Notes: generated by a model from the letters alone, not told the origin. A stretch of 15,469 bases of DNA from CAZUVQ01 sp964623915 (GCA_964623915.1 CAZUVQ010000039.1:1-15469), one strand, 5' to 3'; positions 7,655-15,296 are shown, counted from the first letter of the stretch. Numbers and translations: made by a program.

Positions 7655-7684
7655 ATTATACCATAGGCTGGTAATTAAATGCAA
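7655..7684 (-). promoter_or_regulatory. promoter of the small ORF
   Basis: On the - strand, TTGCAT (7684-7679), an 18-bp spacer and TATAAT (7660-7655), preceded by TGG to give an extended -10. The expected start is near 7648, leaving a short leader before the ribosome-binding site. Confidence 0.65.
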
Positions 7685-7741
7685 TATAAAAATTTTTCAA
7701 CAATTTATAGAAAAAATTTCATAAAAAATAAGAATATAAAA

Positions 7742-7774
7742 GAAAAAGACACTTTTTTAAAAAAATGCCTTTTT
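7742..7774 (-). terminator. terminator of tRNA-Leu
   Basis: On the - strand, AAAAAGGCA directly after the tRNA CCA pairs with TGTCTTTTT (one G-U), with an inner A/T stem that can extend it, followed by CTTTTAT. Confidence 0.7.
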
Positions 7775-7859
7775 TGGTGCGCGCAGTGAGACTTGAACTC
7801 ACACGGGGTTGCCCACACGCCCCTCAAACGTGCCTGTCTGCCAATTCCAGCATGCGCGC
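7775..7859 (-). tRNA. tRNA-Leu (anticodon GAG)
   Basis: On the - strand the acceptor GCGCGCA (7859-7853) pairs with TGCGCGC (7785-7779). The D-loop has GGAATTGGCAGAC, typical of tRNA-Leu. The anticodon stem CACGT/GCGTG (one G-U) holds loop TTGAGGG, anticodon GAG, decoding CUC/CUU. A long class II variable arm (GTGGGCAACCCCGT region) and a T-loop TTCAAGT follow. Discriminator A, the leucine identity base, and an encoded CCA end it. Confidence 0.95.
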
Positions 7860-7913
7860 AAATATTATATATTACAGTAATTGTTACTAAAACCTTGCTT
7901 AACAACAGAAGTT

Positions 7914-7942
7914 ATTATAGCAGATAGGGCATTAATTGTCAA
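7914..7942 (-). promoter_or_regulatory. consensus promoter of tRNA-Leu
   Basis: On the - strand, TTGACA (7942-7937), exactly 17 bp, then TATAAT (7919-7914) with TGC before it. This is a perfect sigma-A consensus with an extended -10. Transcription should begin near 7907, giving a 5' leader of about 48 nt. Confidence 0.9.
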
Positions 7943-7991
7943 TAGTTTTTTCGGATTTTTAAAATGATTTTTCTGCAGTTGTCAATGATGG

Positions 7992-8087
7992 GTTACACTT
8001 TTCTTGAAAAAAGTGTAACTCAAAAATTAAGGCAATAAATAATTAACAAACTATTTATTGCTAACTATTGCAGGTTTTGGATAGTTA
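7992..8087. repeat. three consecutive hairpins in the gene-free stretch 7950-8189
   Basis: GTTACACTTTT (7992-8002) pairs with 8009-8019 over 11 bp. GCAATAAATA (8032-8041) pairs with 8052-8061 over 10 bp. TAACTAT (8062-8068) pairs with ATAGTTA (8081-8087). None is followed by a T-run on the + strand. The third overlaps the -35 of the next promoter, so it could be an operator. Apart from these and the promoters I see nothing in 7943-8189. Confidence 0.5.
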
Positions 8088-8096
8088 TGGTATATT
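8068..8096 (+). promoter_or_regulatory. candidate promoter of the broken oxidoreductase gene
   Basis: TTGCAG (8068-8073), 17 bp, TATATT (8091-8096) preceded by TGG. A second -10-like TATAAT at 8116-8121 lacks a good -35. Confidence 0.5.
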
Positions 8097-8189
8097 AGAT
8101 ATATCTTAAATCTTGTATAATATTGAGTTCAGAGATCTCATTTTACAGTGTTTTTACTAAATTATATAAAACAATTGGAGGAAAGTACC

Positions 8190-8979
8190 TTGAAAAAGAA
8201 AGTCATTGTTGTAGGCGGCGGCATTGCGGGGCTTAGTGCGGGTGTTTATGCGAAAAGGTGTGGTTTTGATGTCACAGTTTTAGAAAGTCACTGCATAGCG
8301 GGCGGGAACTGTACTTCTTGGAAGAGGAAGGGGTATCTTTTTGAGGGCGGCATGCATTGGCTGACAGGCTCCGATGGAAAGGAACCCATTAATAAGTTAT
8401 GGAGGACTGTGGGTGCGCTGGACGACAGCGTTCAAATTCACTATCCCGAACCCTTTATAGAATATGACCACAAAGGCATACCTGTCCGCTTTTACAGAGA
8501 TGTGGACACAAAAATATGAATACCTTAATGTGAATAATTATGCGTCGGATCCAACCTATTCTCCCGAAGGAAAAACTGCCATCACCATTATTTTTGATGG
8601 AGATACCTATGATTTTTGGAAAAAGGCCAAAGAAGAAAAAACCTATGAGGATGAAAAACAAAAACTGGCGGATATGGTGATAGAGGAGTTATCCCATTTG
8701 ATTCCCGAAATAAAAGGACAGGTAGAGGTTTGCGACGTGGCAACGCCGTTAACCTATGAACGTTACTGCGGCAACTGGAAAGGGTCTTGGATGACTGAAA
8801 TGACGTCGGGTATGAAGATGAAAAGCTATCCTGCCGTTATCAATGGGTTGTCCGGCGTATATTTTGCGGGGCAGCGTATGATGCCGCCTGGCGGACTTCC
8901 TGTTGCACTGATGACCGGCCGGACAGCTGTTCAGTATCTTTGCCGCGATACCGGTACACTATTTGTTAGTGAAGAATAA
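8190..8979 (+). pseudogene. FAD-dependent oxidoreductase (phytoene desaturase/CrtI type), internally deleted
   Basis: The reading frame opens with TTG at 8190 after GGAGG (8177-8181). It encodes the dinucleotide-binding fold (VIVVGGGIAGLSAG), then the ESHCIAGGNCTSW and FEGGMHWLTGS blocks typical of the CrtI/carotenoid-isomerase-like family, and stops at 8519. The next frame (usable from about 8505 to 8979) carries the C-terminal half, including TPLTYERYCGNWKGSW and the flavin-site block GVYFAGQRMMPPGGLPVAL. Together they make about 265 residues, against roughly 500 in intact relatives, so about 230-250 central residues are missing and the two ends are out of frame. The joint lies near 8500-8515. 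The N-terminal fragment keeps its promoter and ribosome-binding site and may still be translated. Substrate unknown. Confidence 0.8.
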
Positions 8980-9082
8980 GTGCGCCGTATAAATGATGAA
9001 ATTGCGAATAGTATGATTTATAAGTAAATGCAAAAATCCTTCTGAATTTCAAACACTGGATTTATATAAATGAGATAAACAT

Positions 9083-9169
9083 ATAAAAAAGTTAAAAGAA
9101 AAGGGATTGTCTATAAGGCAAATCGAGAGATTGACGGGTATAAATAGGGGAATTGTTTTAAAAGTTTGA
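9083..9169 (+). pseudogene. C-terminal remnant of a REP-associated (Y1_Tnp/RayT-like) transposase
   Basis: The frame 9083-9169 reads KKLKEKGLSIRQIERLTG and on to LKV and a TGA stop. The GLSIRQIERLTG helix-turn-helix resembles the end of Clostridia Y1_Tnp-type transposases. Upstream in another frame a short NEI-like stretch suggests a frameshift near 9083. No HUH motif or catalytic Tyr is present, so only the tail remains. Family naming is from memory of the motif. The stretch 8980-9082 shows no recognisable coding. Confidence 0.5.
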
Positions 9170-9170
9170 A

Positions 9171-9196
9171 TGTCAACCCCCCCATCCCCCTGACAC
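9171..9196. repeat. REP-like palindrome beside the transposase remnant
   Basis: TGTCA (9171-9175) and TGACA (9191-9195) flank C-runs of seven and five. On the - strand it begins GTGTCAGGGGGATGG. This resembles the GTGTCAGGGG...TGACAC elements often found next to Y1_Tnp transposases in Firmicutes. It follows the remnant's stop by one base. Confidence 0.5.
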
Positions 9197-9201
9197 CTAA
9201 T

Positions 9202-9225
9202 AAAAAAGTTCACTTTAAAGTGAAC
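9202..9225 (-). terminator. terminator of tracrRNA
   Basis: An 18-bp perfect palindrome GTTCACTTTAAAGTGAAC (9208-9225) is followed on the - strand by six T (9207-9202). Confidence 0.9.
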
Positions 9226-9321
9226 CTTTTGACGCACACATTAGTGCAGAACGATAAACGAACGATTTGAATAAATTTTTATTTGAACTCGTAGTGTAAT
9301 TTATAGGGTAGTAAATCCTAT
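9202..9321 (-). ncRNA. tracrRNA of the type II-A system
   Basis: About 120 nt on the - strand, from a start near 9321 to the T-run at 9202. The anti-repeat (about 9318-9281) is complementary to the CRISPR repeat. A lower stem pairs repeat GTTTGA with TCAAAT, then a bulge (GA of the repeat against GAGT of tracrRNA), then an upper stem over GTAGTGTAATTT and ATAGGGTAGTAAA with one unpaired base. This copies the layout known from Streptococcus. After the anti-repeat come an AT-rich stretch with a weak ATTT/AAAT hairpin (9276-9265), a GCAC/GTGC hairpin (9247-9234), and the terminator hairpin. It lies upstream of cas9 and is transcribed away from it. Ends are predicted, not measured. Confidence 0.88.
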
Positions 9322-9327
9322 GAATAT

Positions 9328-9356
9328 AAAATAACACATTTGAGGAGTGTTGTCAA
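9328..9356 (-). promoter_or_regulatory. tracrRNA promoter
   Basis: On the - strand, TTGACA (9356-9351), a 17-bp spacer and TATTTT (9333-9328), placing the start near 9321. The -35 lies between the cas9 Shine-Dalgarno and its ATG. Confidence 0.75.
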
Positions 9357-9357
9357 G

Positions 9358-12300
9358 ATGGAAAATAATTATTTTTTAGGAATTGATATCGGAACAAACT
9401 CAGTCGGGTATGCAGTAACAAATGACGAGTATAAATTAGAAAAGTATAACGGAAAGGCAATGTGGGGAGTACAGATATTTGATGAGGCAACCACCTCGGC
9501 AGAAAGACGAGGATTCAGAACATCAAGAAGAAGACTTCACAGACGTAAACAAAGAAGTGATTTAATACGTGAAATGTTTGCAATGGAAATATCAAAAAAG
9601 GACGAGCATTTTTTTAAACGCCTTGATGAAAGCTCGCTATATATGGAAGATAAAAACGATATCTTGAGCTCATCTGATACATTATTTAATGACTCGGGGT
9701 TTAAAGATTTTGATTACCATAAAAAATACCCTACTATCCACCATCTTATAATGGAACTTATAGATAATAAAGAACCCCATGATGTACGTCTTGTATATCT
9801 TGCTGTATCATACTTGATATCACATAGAGGACATTTTCTTTTTGATATGGATAATGACAATATTGATAATATTTTATCTTTTGATAGTATATATCAAGCC
9901 TTTGTAAAATGCTTTGATGTAGAGCCATGGGAAATTGTCGATATAATTAGCCTCCAAAATGTTTTGAAGAATGATCTCGGCATTAAAAGAATGCAGGAGG
10001 AATTACAAAAAGTATTATATCCGACAATAAAACTGGATAAACAGCAAAAAGAGATATTGAAAGCTATGTCGGGTGGGCAGTTTTCTTTGGCAGTGCTATT
10101 TGATAATGATGATTACGAGTCTTTGGAAGCAAATAAATTGTCATTTGCAAAGGCTGATATAGATGACGTTATCGAGGATGTAATGCATGATATCGGAGAA
10201 GATTGTGAATTGCTTCTTGCCTTAAAGGCGATATATAATTGGTCATTAACAATGCACATGATGAATGGAACAGAAGATAAATATATTTCAAGGTCAAAAA
10301 TTACAATATATGAAAACCACAAAAAAGATTTAGCATTATTAAAAAAATTCGTCAAAAAATATATTCATGAAAAATATAATGAAGTATTCAGGACTATAGA
10401 TTCTAAAATAAATAATTATACTGCATATTCGGGGAATGTAAAATCTGTTTTATATGGTGACAAAAACGATTTGAAACGCACAAAACAAGAAGATTTTTTG
10501 AAATATTTGAAATCAATTTTTAAAAACGTCACTCCTGATAAAGGGGATGAGGAATCTTTCAATAACATGATAAGTCGCATTGATAATGGAGATTTCATTC
10601 CCAAACAGAAAACAACTGATAACAGAATAATACCTTCTCAACTGTATTTTTATGAGCTAAAATCAATATTGAATAACGCAGAGAATTATCTGGAATTTTT
10701 AAAAGAAACGGATATCAGCGGGCTGACGACGGCAGAAAAAATACTTTCTGTTTTTGAATTCAAAATTCCTTATTATGTCGGGCCTTTAAACAAATATAAC
10801 AATAAATTTGCGTGGCTTGAAAGAAAGCCGGGTAAAATATATCCATGGAATTTCAATGAAATGGTCGATTTGGAGAAAAGTGAAGAATCATTTATTAGGC
10901 GCATGACCTCTAAATGTACATACCTGGCCGGAGAAGATGTTATACCGAAAGCATCATTGCTGTATTCAAAATTTATGGTTCTGAATGAAATAAATAAGAT
11001 TAAGGTCAATGATAAACCAATAAGTGTTAATTTAAAACAGAACTTATACACTGATTTATTTGTAAACAGTAAGAAGACTATAACAAAAAAGGAAATTTCA
11101 AAGTGGTTTAAAACACAGGGTATAATAGCTAACGATATAAGTGGAATAGATGATAAAATCAAATCGTCTTTATCCTCACATCATAAATTCAAACGTTTAT
11201 TGATAAGCGGAAAAATAACTGAAAATGATGCGGAAAAAATTATAAGCAGAGCAACGATAACAACCGATAAAAGAAGGCTTCGAATTTGGTTAAAAGAAAA
11301 CTTCCATACATTAAATGACAGCAAAGAAGACTTGTCATATATAGCAAATATGAACTTTTCTGAATATGGTAGGCTTTCATATAAGCTTTTGAGTGAAATT
11401 GAGGCACCAAATCCCGAAACAGGCGAAATGATGACGATAATACGTATGATGTGGGAAACGAACTGTAACCTTATGGAACTGTTGTCAGCAAGATATTTAT
11501 TTGGAGAAATTATTGATAGATTAAATAAAGAATACTATTGTTTAAACCCCCTTTTGCTTGAAGATATGATGAAAGAAATGTATGTTCCGGCATCTGCAAA
11601 ACGAGCAATTTACAGAACTATTGATGTGTTAAAAGAAATCATACATATCAAAAAAGGAAATGCACCGTCGAAGATATTTATTGAAATGGCAAGAGGCAGT
11701 GAAGATGAACCATCAAGAAAAGCTTCAAGAAAAGATAAATTACTTGAAATGTATAAAACGTTAAATGCGTCAGACTACGGTGATATTATCAACAAACTTA
11801 ATGATGAAATTGATGATAGTCTAAAGAGCAAGAAACTATTTTTATACTATTTGCAATTAGGAAGGTGTATGTATACAGGCAAGCCAATAAGTATAGAAGC
11901 TCTCTCTGATAATAACAGATATGATATAGACCATATATATCCGCAAGCAAGGATAAAAGATGATAGCTTTGATAATATGGTTTTAGTTGAAAAGGAGGCA
12001 AATGGAGCAAAATCTGATAATTATCCTTTGCCATCAGATATTCAGTTAAAAATGAATGGTTTTTGGCAAATTCTTTCAAGTAAAAATTTAATTTCAAGTG
12101 AAAAACTGTATCGATTAACAAGAAAAACTCCATTTAAAGATGAAGAACTTGCAGGTTTTATTAATAGACAATTGGTTGAAACAAGACAGTCAATAAAGGC
12201 ATTAACAGTAATATTAAAAGAGTATTGTAATGATATTGTTTATGTAAAGGCAGGGCTTGTAAGTGATTTTAGGCATGCTTTTGGACTACCAAAAAACCGA

Positions 12301-13440
12301 GTAATAAATGACCTCCATCATGCAAAGGATGCTTATCTTAATATTGTAATGGGTAATATTTATGATGTAAAATTTACACGAAATCCTTTAAATTTTATTA
12401 AAGAAAGCGGCGGCAACAGTAAATACACATTAAAATTAACGGCAAAGGAAGGACAAGGCTTGTTGTCTCATGATATAATTAGAGGTAATAAATGTGCTTG
12501 GAAAAGTGACGGCAGTTCTTTAAGCACCGTTATGAGTACTATGCGCAAAAACAATATTAATTATGTCAGGTATTCCTATTGCAGAAATGGTAAACTGTTC
12601 AATCGATTACTTAACAGAGCTCCACACAAGGAAAATGACCTTATTCCTATAAAAAAAGGTTTAGATACAAGTAAATATGGAGGTTATAATAATACAACTG
12701 CAACATATTTTACATTAGTAAAACATGCTGAAAAAGGCGAGGCGGCACTATCAATAATACCCGTTGATTTGATGATAAGAGATGAATTTGAAAGAGATGA
12801 TTTATTTGCTCTTAATTATCTTGCAGAGCGATATAATCTAAAAAATCCAGAATTTATTTTGGGTAGAAAAATTCTAAAAATTAATACAATGATTGAAATG
12901 GATGGATTTAGAGCAAATATTGCTTCAAAATCAAAAGGTGGTAAAACCCTTGTGCTTTCATCAGCAGTATCGCTAATAGTAACAGAAAAATGGGATGATT
13001 ATATAAAAAGATTGGCAAATCTAATAGATAAGGCTAAGAAAAATAGGAAACCATTAAAAATCGACTCACTCTTTGATAGAATATCAAATGAAGAAAATAG
13101 TGAATTATATAATTTATTATTAAATAAATGTAATGCAAATGTTTATAAAAGCCAATCATTTATTAAAACAACAACTAAAAAGACTCTTGAAGATGGCATT
13201 GACATTTTTAATCAGGTCTCAATAGAAGAACAAGTTAAGGTTTTAATGAATATTATTAATATTTTTAAAACCGGCAGAACTACGGGCTGTGACTTAAAAT
13301 CTATAGGGGGTAGTGGACAAAGTGGAGTTATTACAGCGAATTCAAAAATATCCTCACTTAATTGCAATGAATTATATATAATTGACCAAAGTTCAACCGG
13401 CTTGTATGAAAAAAGGTCTGAAAACCTCATGATACTATGA
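9358..13440 (+). CDS. cas9: CRISPR-associated endonuclease Cas9 (Csn1), type II-A
   Basis: It cleaves DNA matched by the crRNA:tracrRNA guide, HNH cutting the target strand and RuvC the other. RuvC-I holds LGIDIGTNSVG (Asp10). The Arg-rich bridge helix spans about residues 48-75. A large REC lobe follows to about 730. RuvC-II has IFIEMAR (Glu776). HNH has DIDHIYPQ (Asp858, His859) and Asn882. RuvC-III has HHAKDAYLN (His988, Asp991). The PAM-interacting domain ends with STGLYEKR. All nuclease residues align with D10, E762, H840, N863, H983 and D986 of SpCas9. I start at ATG 9358 (1360 aa), with GAGGAG at 9342-9347; a TTG six codons earlier (9340) would overlap that site. The cas9 promoter is unclear; TATAAA at 9325-9330 is the best -10 and lacks a good -35. 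The gene ends in a 4-nt overlap with cas1. Confidence 0.97.
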   Translation: MENNYFLGIDIGTNSVGYAVTNDEYKLEKYNGKAMWGVQIFDEATTSAERRGFRTSRRRLHRRKQRSDLIREMFAMEISKKDEHFFKRLDESSLYMEDKNDILSSSDTLFNDSGFKDFDYHKKYPTIHHLIMELIDNKEPHDVRLVYLAVSYLISHRGHFLFDMDNDNIDNILSFDSIYQAFVKCFDVEPWEIVDIISLQNVLKNDLGIKRMQEELQKVLYPTIKLDKQQKEILKAMSGGQFSLAVLFDNDDYESLEANKLSFAKADIDDVIEDVMHDIGEDCELLLALKAIYNWSLTMHMMNGTEDKYISRSKITIYENHKKDLALLKKFVKKYIHEKYNEVFRTIDSKINNYTAYSGNVKSVLYGDKNDLKRTKQEDFLKYLKSIFKNVTPDKGDEESFNNMISRIDNGDFIPKQKTTDNRIIPSQLYFYELKSILNNAENYLEFLKETDISGLTTAEKILSVFEFKIPYYVGPLNKYNNKFAWLERKPGKIYPWNFNEMVDLEKSEESFIRRMTSKCTYLAGEDVIPKASLLYSKFMVLNEINKIKVNDKPISVNLKQNLYTDLFVNSKKTITKKEISKWFKTQGIIANDISGIDDKIKSSLSSHHKFKRLLISGKITENDAEKIISRATITTDKRRLRIWLKENFHTLNDSKEDLSYIANMNFSEYGRLSYKLLSEIEAPNPETGEMMTIIRMMWETNCNLMELLSARYLFGEIIDRLNKEYYCLNPLLLEDMMKEMYVPASAKRAIYRTIDVLKEIIHIKKGNAPSKIFIEMARGSEDEPSRKASRKDKLLEMYKTLNASDYGDIINKLNDEIDDSLKSKKLFLYYLQLGRCMYTGKPISIEALSDNNRYDIDHIYPQARIKDDSFDNMVLVEKEANGAKSDNYPLPSDIQLKMNGFWQILSSKNLISSEKLYRLTRKTPFKDEELAGFINRQLVETRQSIKALTVILKEYCNDIVYVKAGLVSDFRHAFGLPKNRVINDLHHAKDAYLNIVMGNIYDVKFTRNPLNFIKESGGNSKYTLKLTAKEGQGLLSHDIIRGNKCAWKSDGSSLSTVMSTMRKNNINYVRYSYCRNGKLFNRLLNRAPHKENDLIPIKKGLDTSKYGGYNNTTATYFTLVKHAEKGEAALSIIPVDLMIRDEFERDDLFALNYLAERYNLKNPEFILGRKILKINTMIEMDGFRANIASKSKGGKTLVLSSAVSLIVTEKWDDYIKRLANLIDKAKKNRKPLKIDSLFDRISNEENSELYNLLLNKCNANVYKSQSFIKTTTKKTLEDGIDIFNQVSIEEQVKVLMNIINIFKTGRTTGCDLKSIGGSGQSGVITANSKISSLNCNELYIIDQSSTGLYEKRSENLMIL

Positions 13441-14315
13441 GTTGGAGAACGGTTGTTATTACAAAAAGATGCAAGCTCGATTTAAAAATGAATTATATGG
13501 AAATACGCTCGGAAGATGATTTGAAACGAATTTTTCTTGATGAGATATCAATTGTGATTTTGGAAAACACCGCCATTTCGATGACAGGCTGCCTTATCGC
13601 AGAGCTTGCGTCAAGAAAAATAAAAATAATATTCTGTGATGAAAAAAGAAACCCATGTGCAGAACTTGTATCTTATTATGGAAGCCATGACTGTAGTCGA
13701 AAGGTTGAAAATCAACTTGAATGGAACGATACATTGAAACGTACTGTGTGGGGTGAAATTGTCGCAGAAAAAATAAGAAAGCAGGCGGAATTTATAGGTG
13801 AGCTTGGATATTCTGATGAGTCACAGCTATTGTTGTCATATGTTAACGAAATAGAAATAGGCGATGTAACAAACCGTGAAGGTCATGCTGCAAAAGTTTA
13901 CTTTAATGCCTTGTTTGGAAAAAACTTTACAAGAACCGCCGATATAATTACAAATGCTGCACTAAATTATGGGTATAGCATTATCCTATCAGCATTTAAT
14001 CGTGAGGTTGTTGCCAATGGATACCTTACACAGCTTGGAATATTTCATAAAAATATGTTTAATCAATTTAATCTATCGTGTGATTTGATGGAACCGTTTA
14101 GAGTTCTTGTTGACCGCAAGGTAAAAGAATATGAATTTACGGTATTTGAAAAGGAAGAAAAACATATGCTTATAGATATCTTAAATCAGCAGGTTGCGAT
14201 TGACAAAACAACACAATATGTGTACAATGCAATTAAAGTATTTTGCCGTAGTGTTTTTGATGCATTAAGCGAAAATGATGTCTCATTAATTAGATTTTAT
14301 TATTATGAGTTATAG
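13437..14315 (+). CDS. cas1: CRISPR integrase Cas1, type II
   Basis: Cas1 is the catalytic subunit of the Cas1-Cas2 integrase that joins new spacers to the leader-end repeat. The 292-aa length fits type II-A. It opens with SWRTVVITKRCKLDLKMNY, the usual type II N-terminal beta domain. The metal-binding residues of the helical domain are visible: Glu148 in REGHAAKVYF, His204 in GIFHKN, and Glu219 in DLMEPFR. The ATG overlaps the cas9 stop as ATGA with no clear Shine-Dalgarno, so translation is probably coupled. The 3' end overlaps cas2 by 11 bp. Nothing suggests damage. Confidence 0.97.
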   Translation: MSWRTVVITKRCKLDLKMNYMEIRSEDDLKRIFLDEISIVILENTAISMTGCLIAELASRKIKIIFCDEKRNPCAELVSYYGSHDCSRKVENQLEWNDTLKRTVWGEIVAEKIRKQAEFIGELGYSDESQLLLSYVNEIEIGDVTNREGHAAKVYFNALFGKNFTRTADIITNAALNYGYSIILSAFNREVVANGYLTQLGIFHKNMFNQFNLSCDLMEPFRVLVDRKVKEYEFTVFEKEEKHMLIDILNQQVAIDKTTQYVYNAIKVFCRSVFDALSENDVSLIRFYYYEL

Positions 14316-14625
14316 ATATATGAGAGTATTAGTGTTTTTTGACCTGCCTACTTTATCAGCAGAAGAAAGACGAAACTATACAAGATTTAGAAAGCATCTG
14401 ATAAAAAGTGGTTTTGTTATGCTTCAGGAGTCTGTTTATTATAAAATAGCACTAAATCAAACAGGTGTAAATTCAATAATGGATAATTTACGCAAAAATA
14501 AGCCCGCTAACGGTTTGGTTCAAATTATGTCCGTAACTGAAAAACAATTCGCAAAATCAGAAATGCTTATTGGAGAGAATAAGTCCGAAGTAATAAATGA
14601 CGACAGAAGGTTGGTTATATTATGA
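14305..14625 (+). CDS. cas2: CRISPR-associated protein Cas2
   Basis: Cas2 dimerises and bridges two Cas1 dimers in the adaptation complex. The first beta strand RVLVFFDLP carries the conserved Asp13. The ferredoxin-like fold continues through YTRFRKHLIKSGFVMLQESVYYK. At 106 aa it is normal in length. Two starts are possible, ATG 14305 and ATG 14320 (directly before RVLVFFDLP); neither has a strong ribosome-binding site, which fits coupling to cas1. The gene ends in an ATGA overlap with csn2. Confidence 0.95.
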   Translation: MSYRYMRVLVFFDLPTLSAEERRNYTRFRKHLIKSGFVMLQESVYYKIALNQTGVNSIMDNLRKNKPANGLVQIMSVTEKQFAKSEMLIGENKSEVINDDRRLVIL

Positions 14626-15296
14626 AACTAAAAATACCCCTTATTCCGGAGCAGATAAACCTTTCGGCTGAAGAAAAAATCAACTGTATTATAGTAGAAA
14701 ATCAAGCTTACTTTTCAGACCTATTGACGGATTTTTCAAACCAGATATATGAAAAATTAGATGGTGACATTGTGCTTTTCGAGAATAATGAAATTCTCAC
14801 GATGAACGACAACATGTTATTGATGTCAGAATTTATACCATTTGATATAAATCCTAAAACTCTTGTAAATAAACTGAATAATAAGCTTATATCCATAATG
14901 AATAATGAAGATTTCTTTTTTGAAACACAGGAACTAATATCAAAAAACATAGAATATATTAGAAAGATTATTGACTATACTGATTTTTCTCTTGATATTA
15001 CGACCAGTTTTGATGTATCATGTGTACTAAAGGGGGCGAGTGTACAATTCCGCAAGGATGTTAAATCTTTAAGTGAAAAACTAATGGAATTTATGAAAAA
15101 TACAGTAATGTTAGAGCGTAACAAATGCTTTATACTTGTAAACATAAGGGATTATATTTCAGATAATGAAATAGAATATTTTTATAAAAACATTCTTTAT
15201 TCAAAACTTAGTATTCTTGTTATTGGTACAAAGCATTATCCTGATTCAAAATATGAAAAAAAGATTATCATAGATAAAGATTTATGTATAATATAA
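14622..15296 (+). CDS. csn2: CRISPR-associated protein Csn2 (type II-A adaptation factor)
   Basis: Csn2 forms tetrameric rings that bind double-stranded DNA ends and is needed with Cas9, Cas1 and Cas2 for spacer acquisition in type II-A. This 224-aa protein has the size of the short Csn2a group (about 220 aa in S. pyogenes). It follows the same pattern: an N-terminal beta-rich part ending near FIPFDINPKTLVNKL, a long charged helical middle, and a C-terminal RNKCFILVNIRDYISDNEIEYFYKNI block followed by LSILVIGTKHY. Csn2 diverges quickly, so position after cas2 and size carry much of the call. It defines the subtype as II-A. Its last codons hold a likely pre-crRNA promoter. Confidence 0.9.
   Translation: MKLKIPLIPEQINLSAEEKINCIIVENQAYFSDLLTDFSNQIYEKLDGDIVLFENNEILTMNDNMLLMSEFIPFDINPKTLVNKLNNKLISIMNNEDFFFETQELISKNIEYIRKIIDYTDFSLDITTSFDVSCVLKGASVQFRKDVKSLSEKLMEFMKNTVMLERNKCFILVNIRDYISDNEIEYFYKNILYSKLSILVIGTKHYPDSKYEKKIIIDKDLCII
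15265..15292 (+). promoter_or_regulatory. candidate pre-crRNA promoter inside the csn2 3' end
   Basis: TTATCA (15265-15270), a 16-bp spacer and a perfect TATAAT (15287-15292). Transcription would start near 15299, just after the csn2 stop and about 52 nt before repeat 1. Confidence 0.5.

Noticed and set aside
7705..7905. ORF of 66 codons on the - strand
   Set aside because: It runs straight through tRNA-Leu, which explains its apparent openness.
8148..8189. ATG-initiated extension of the oxidoreductase N-terminus
   Set aside because: The GGAGG at 8177-8181 is placed for TTG 8190, and the flavin fold begins right after that; the extra 14 residues are not family-like.
9177..9190. G-quadruplex on the - strand
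   Set aside because: Only two G-runs (7 and 5) are present, which is too few for a convincing intramolecular quadruplex; the flanking TGTCA/TGACA palindrome is the better description.
9281..9318. A degenerate or orphan CRISPR repeat upstream of cas9
   Set aside because: The differences fall where a tracrRNA bulge is expected, a terminator follows on the - strand and a promoter precedes it, so tracrRNA explains it better.
9340..9357. TTG start giving a six-residue longer Cas9
   Set aside because: The TTG overlaps the GAGGAG site that serves ATG 9358, and starting at 9358 puts the catalytic Asp at position 10 as in SpCas9.
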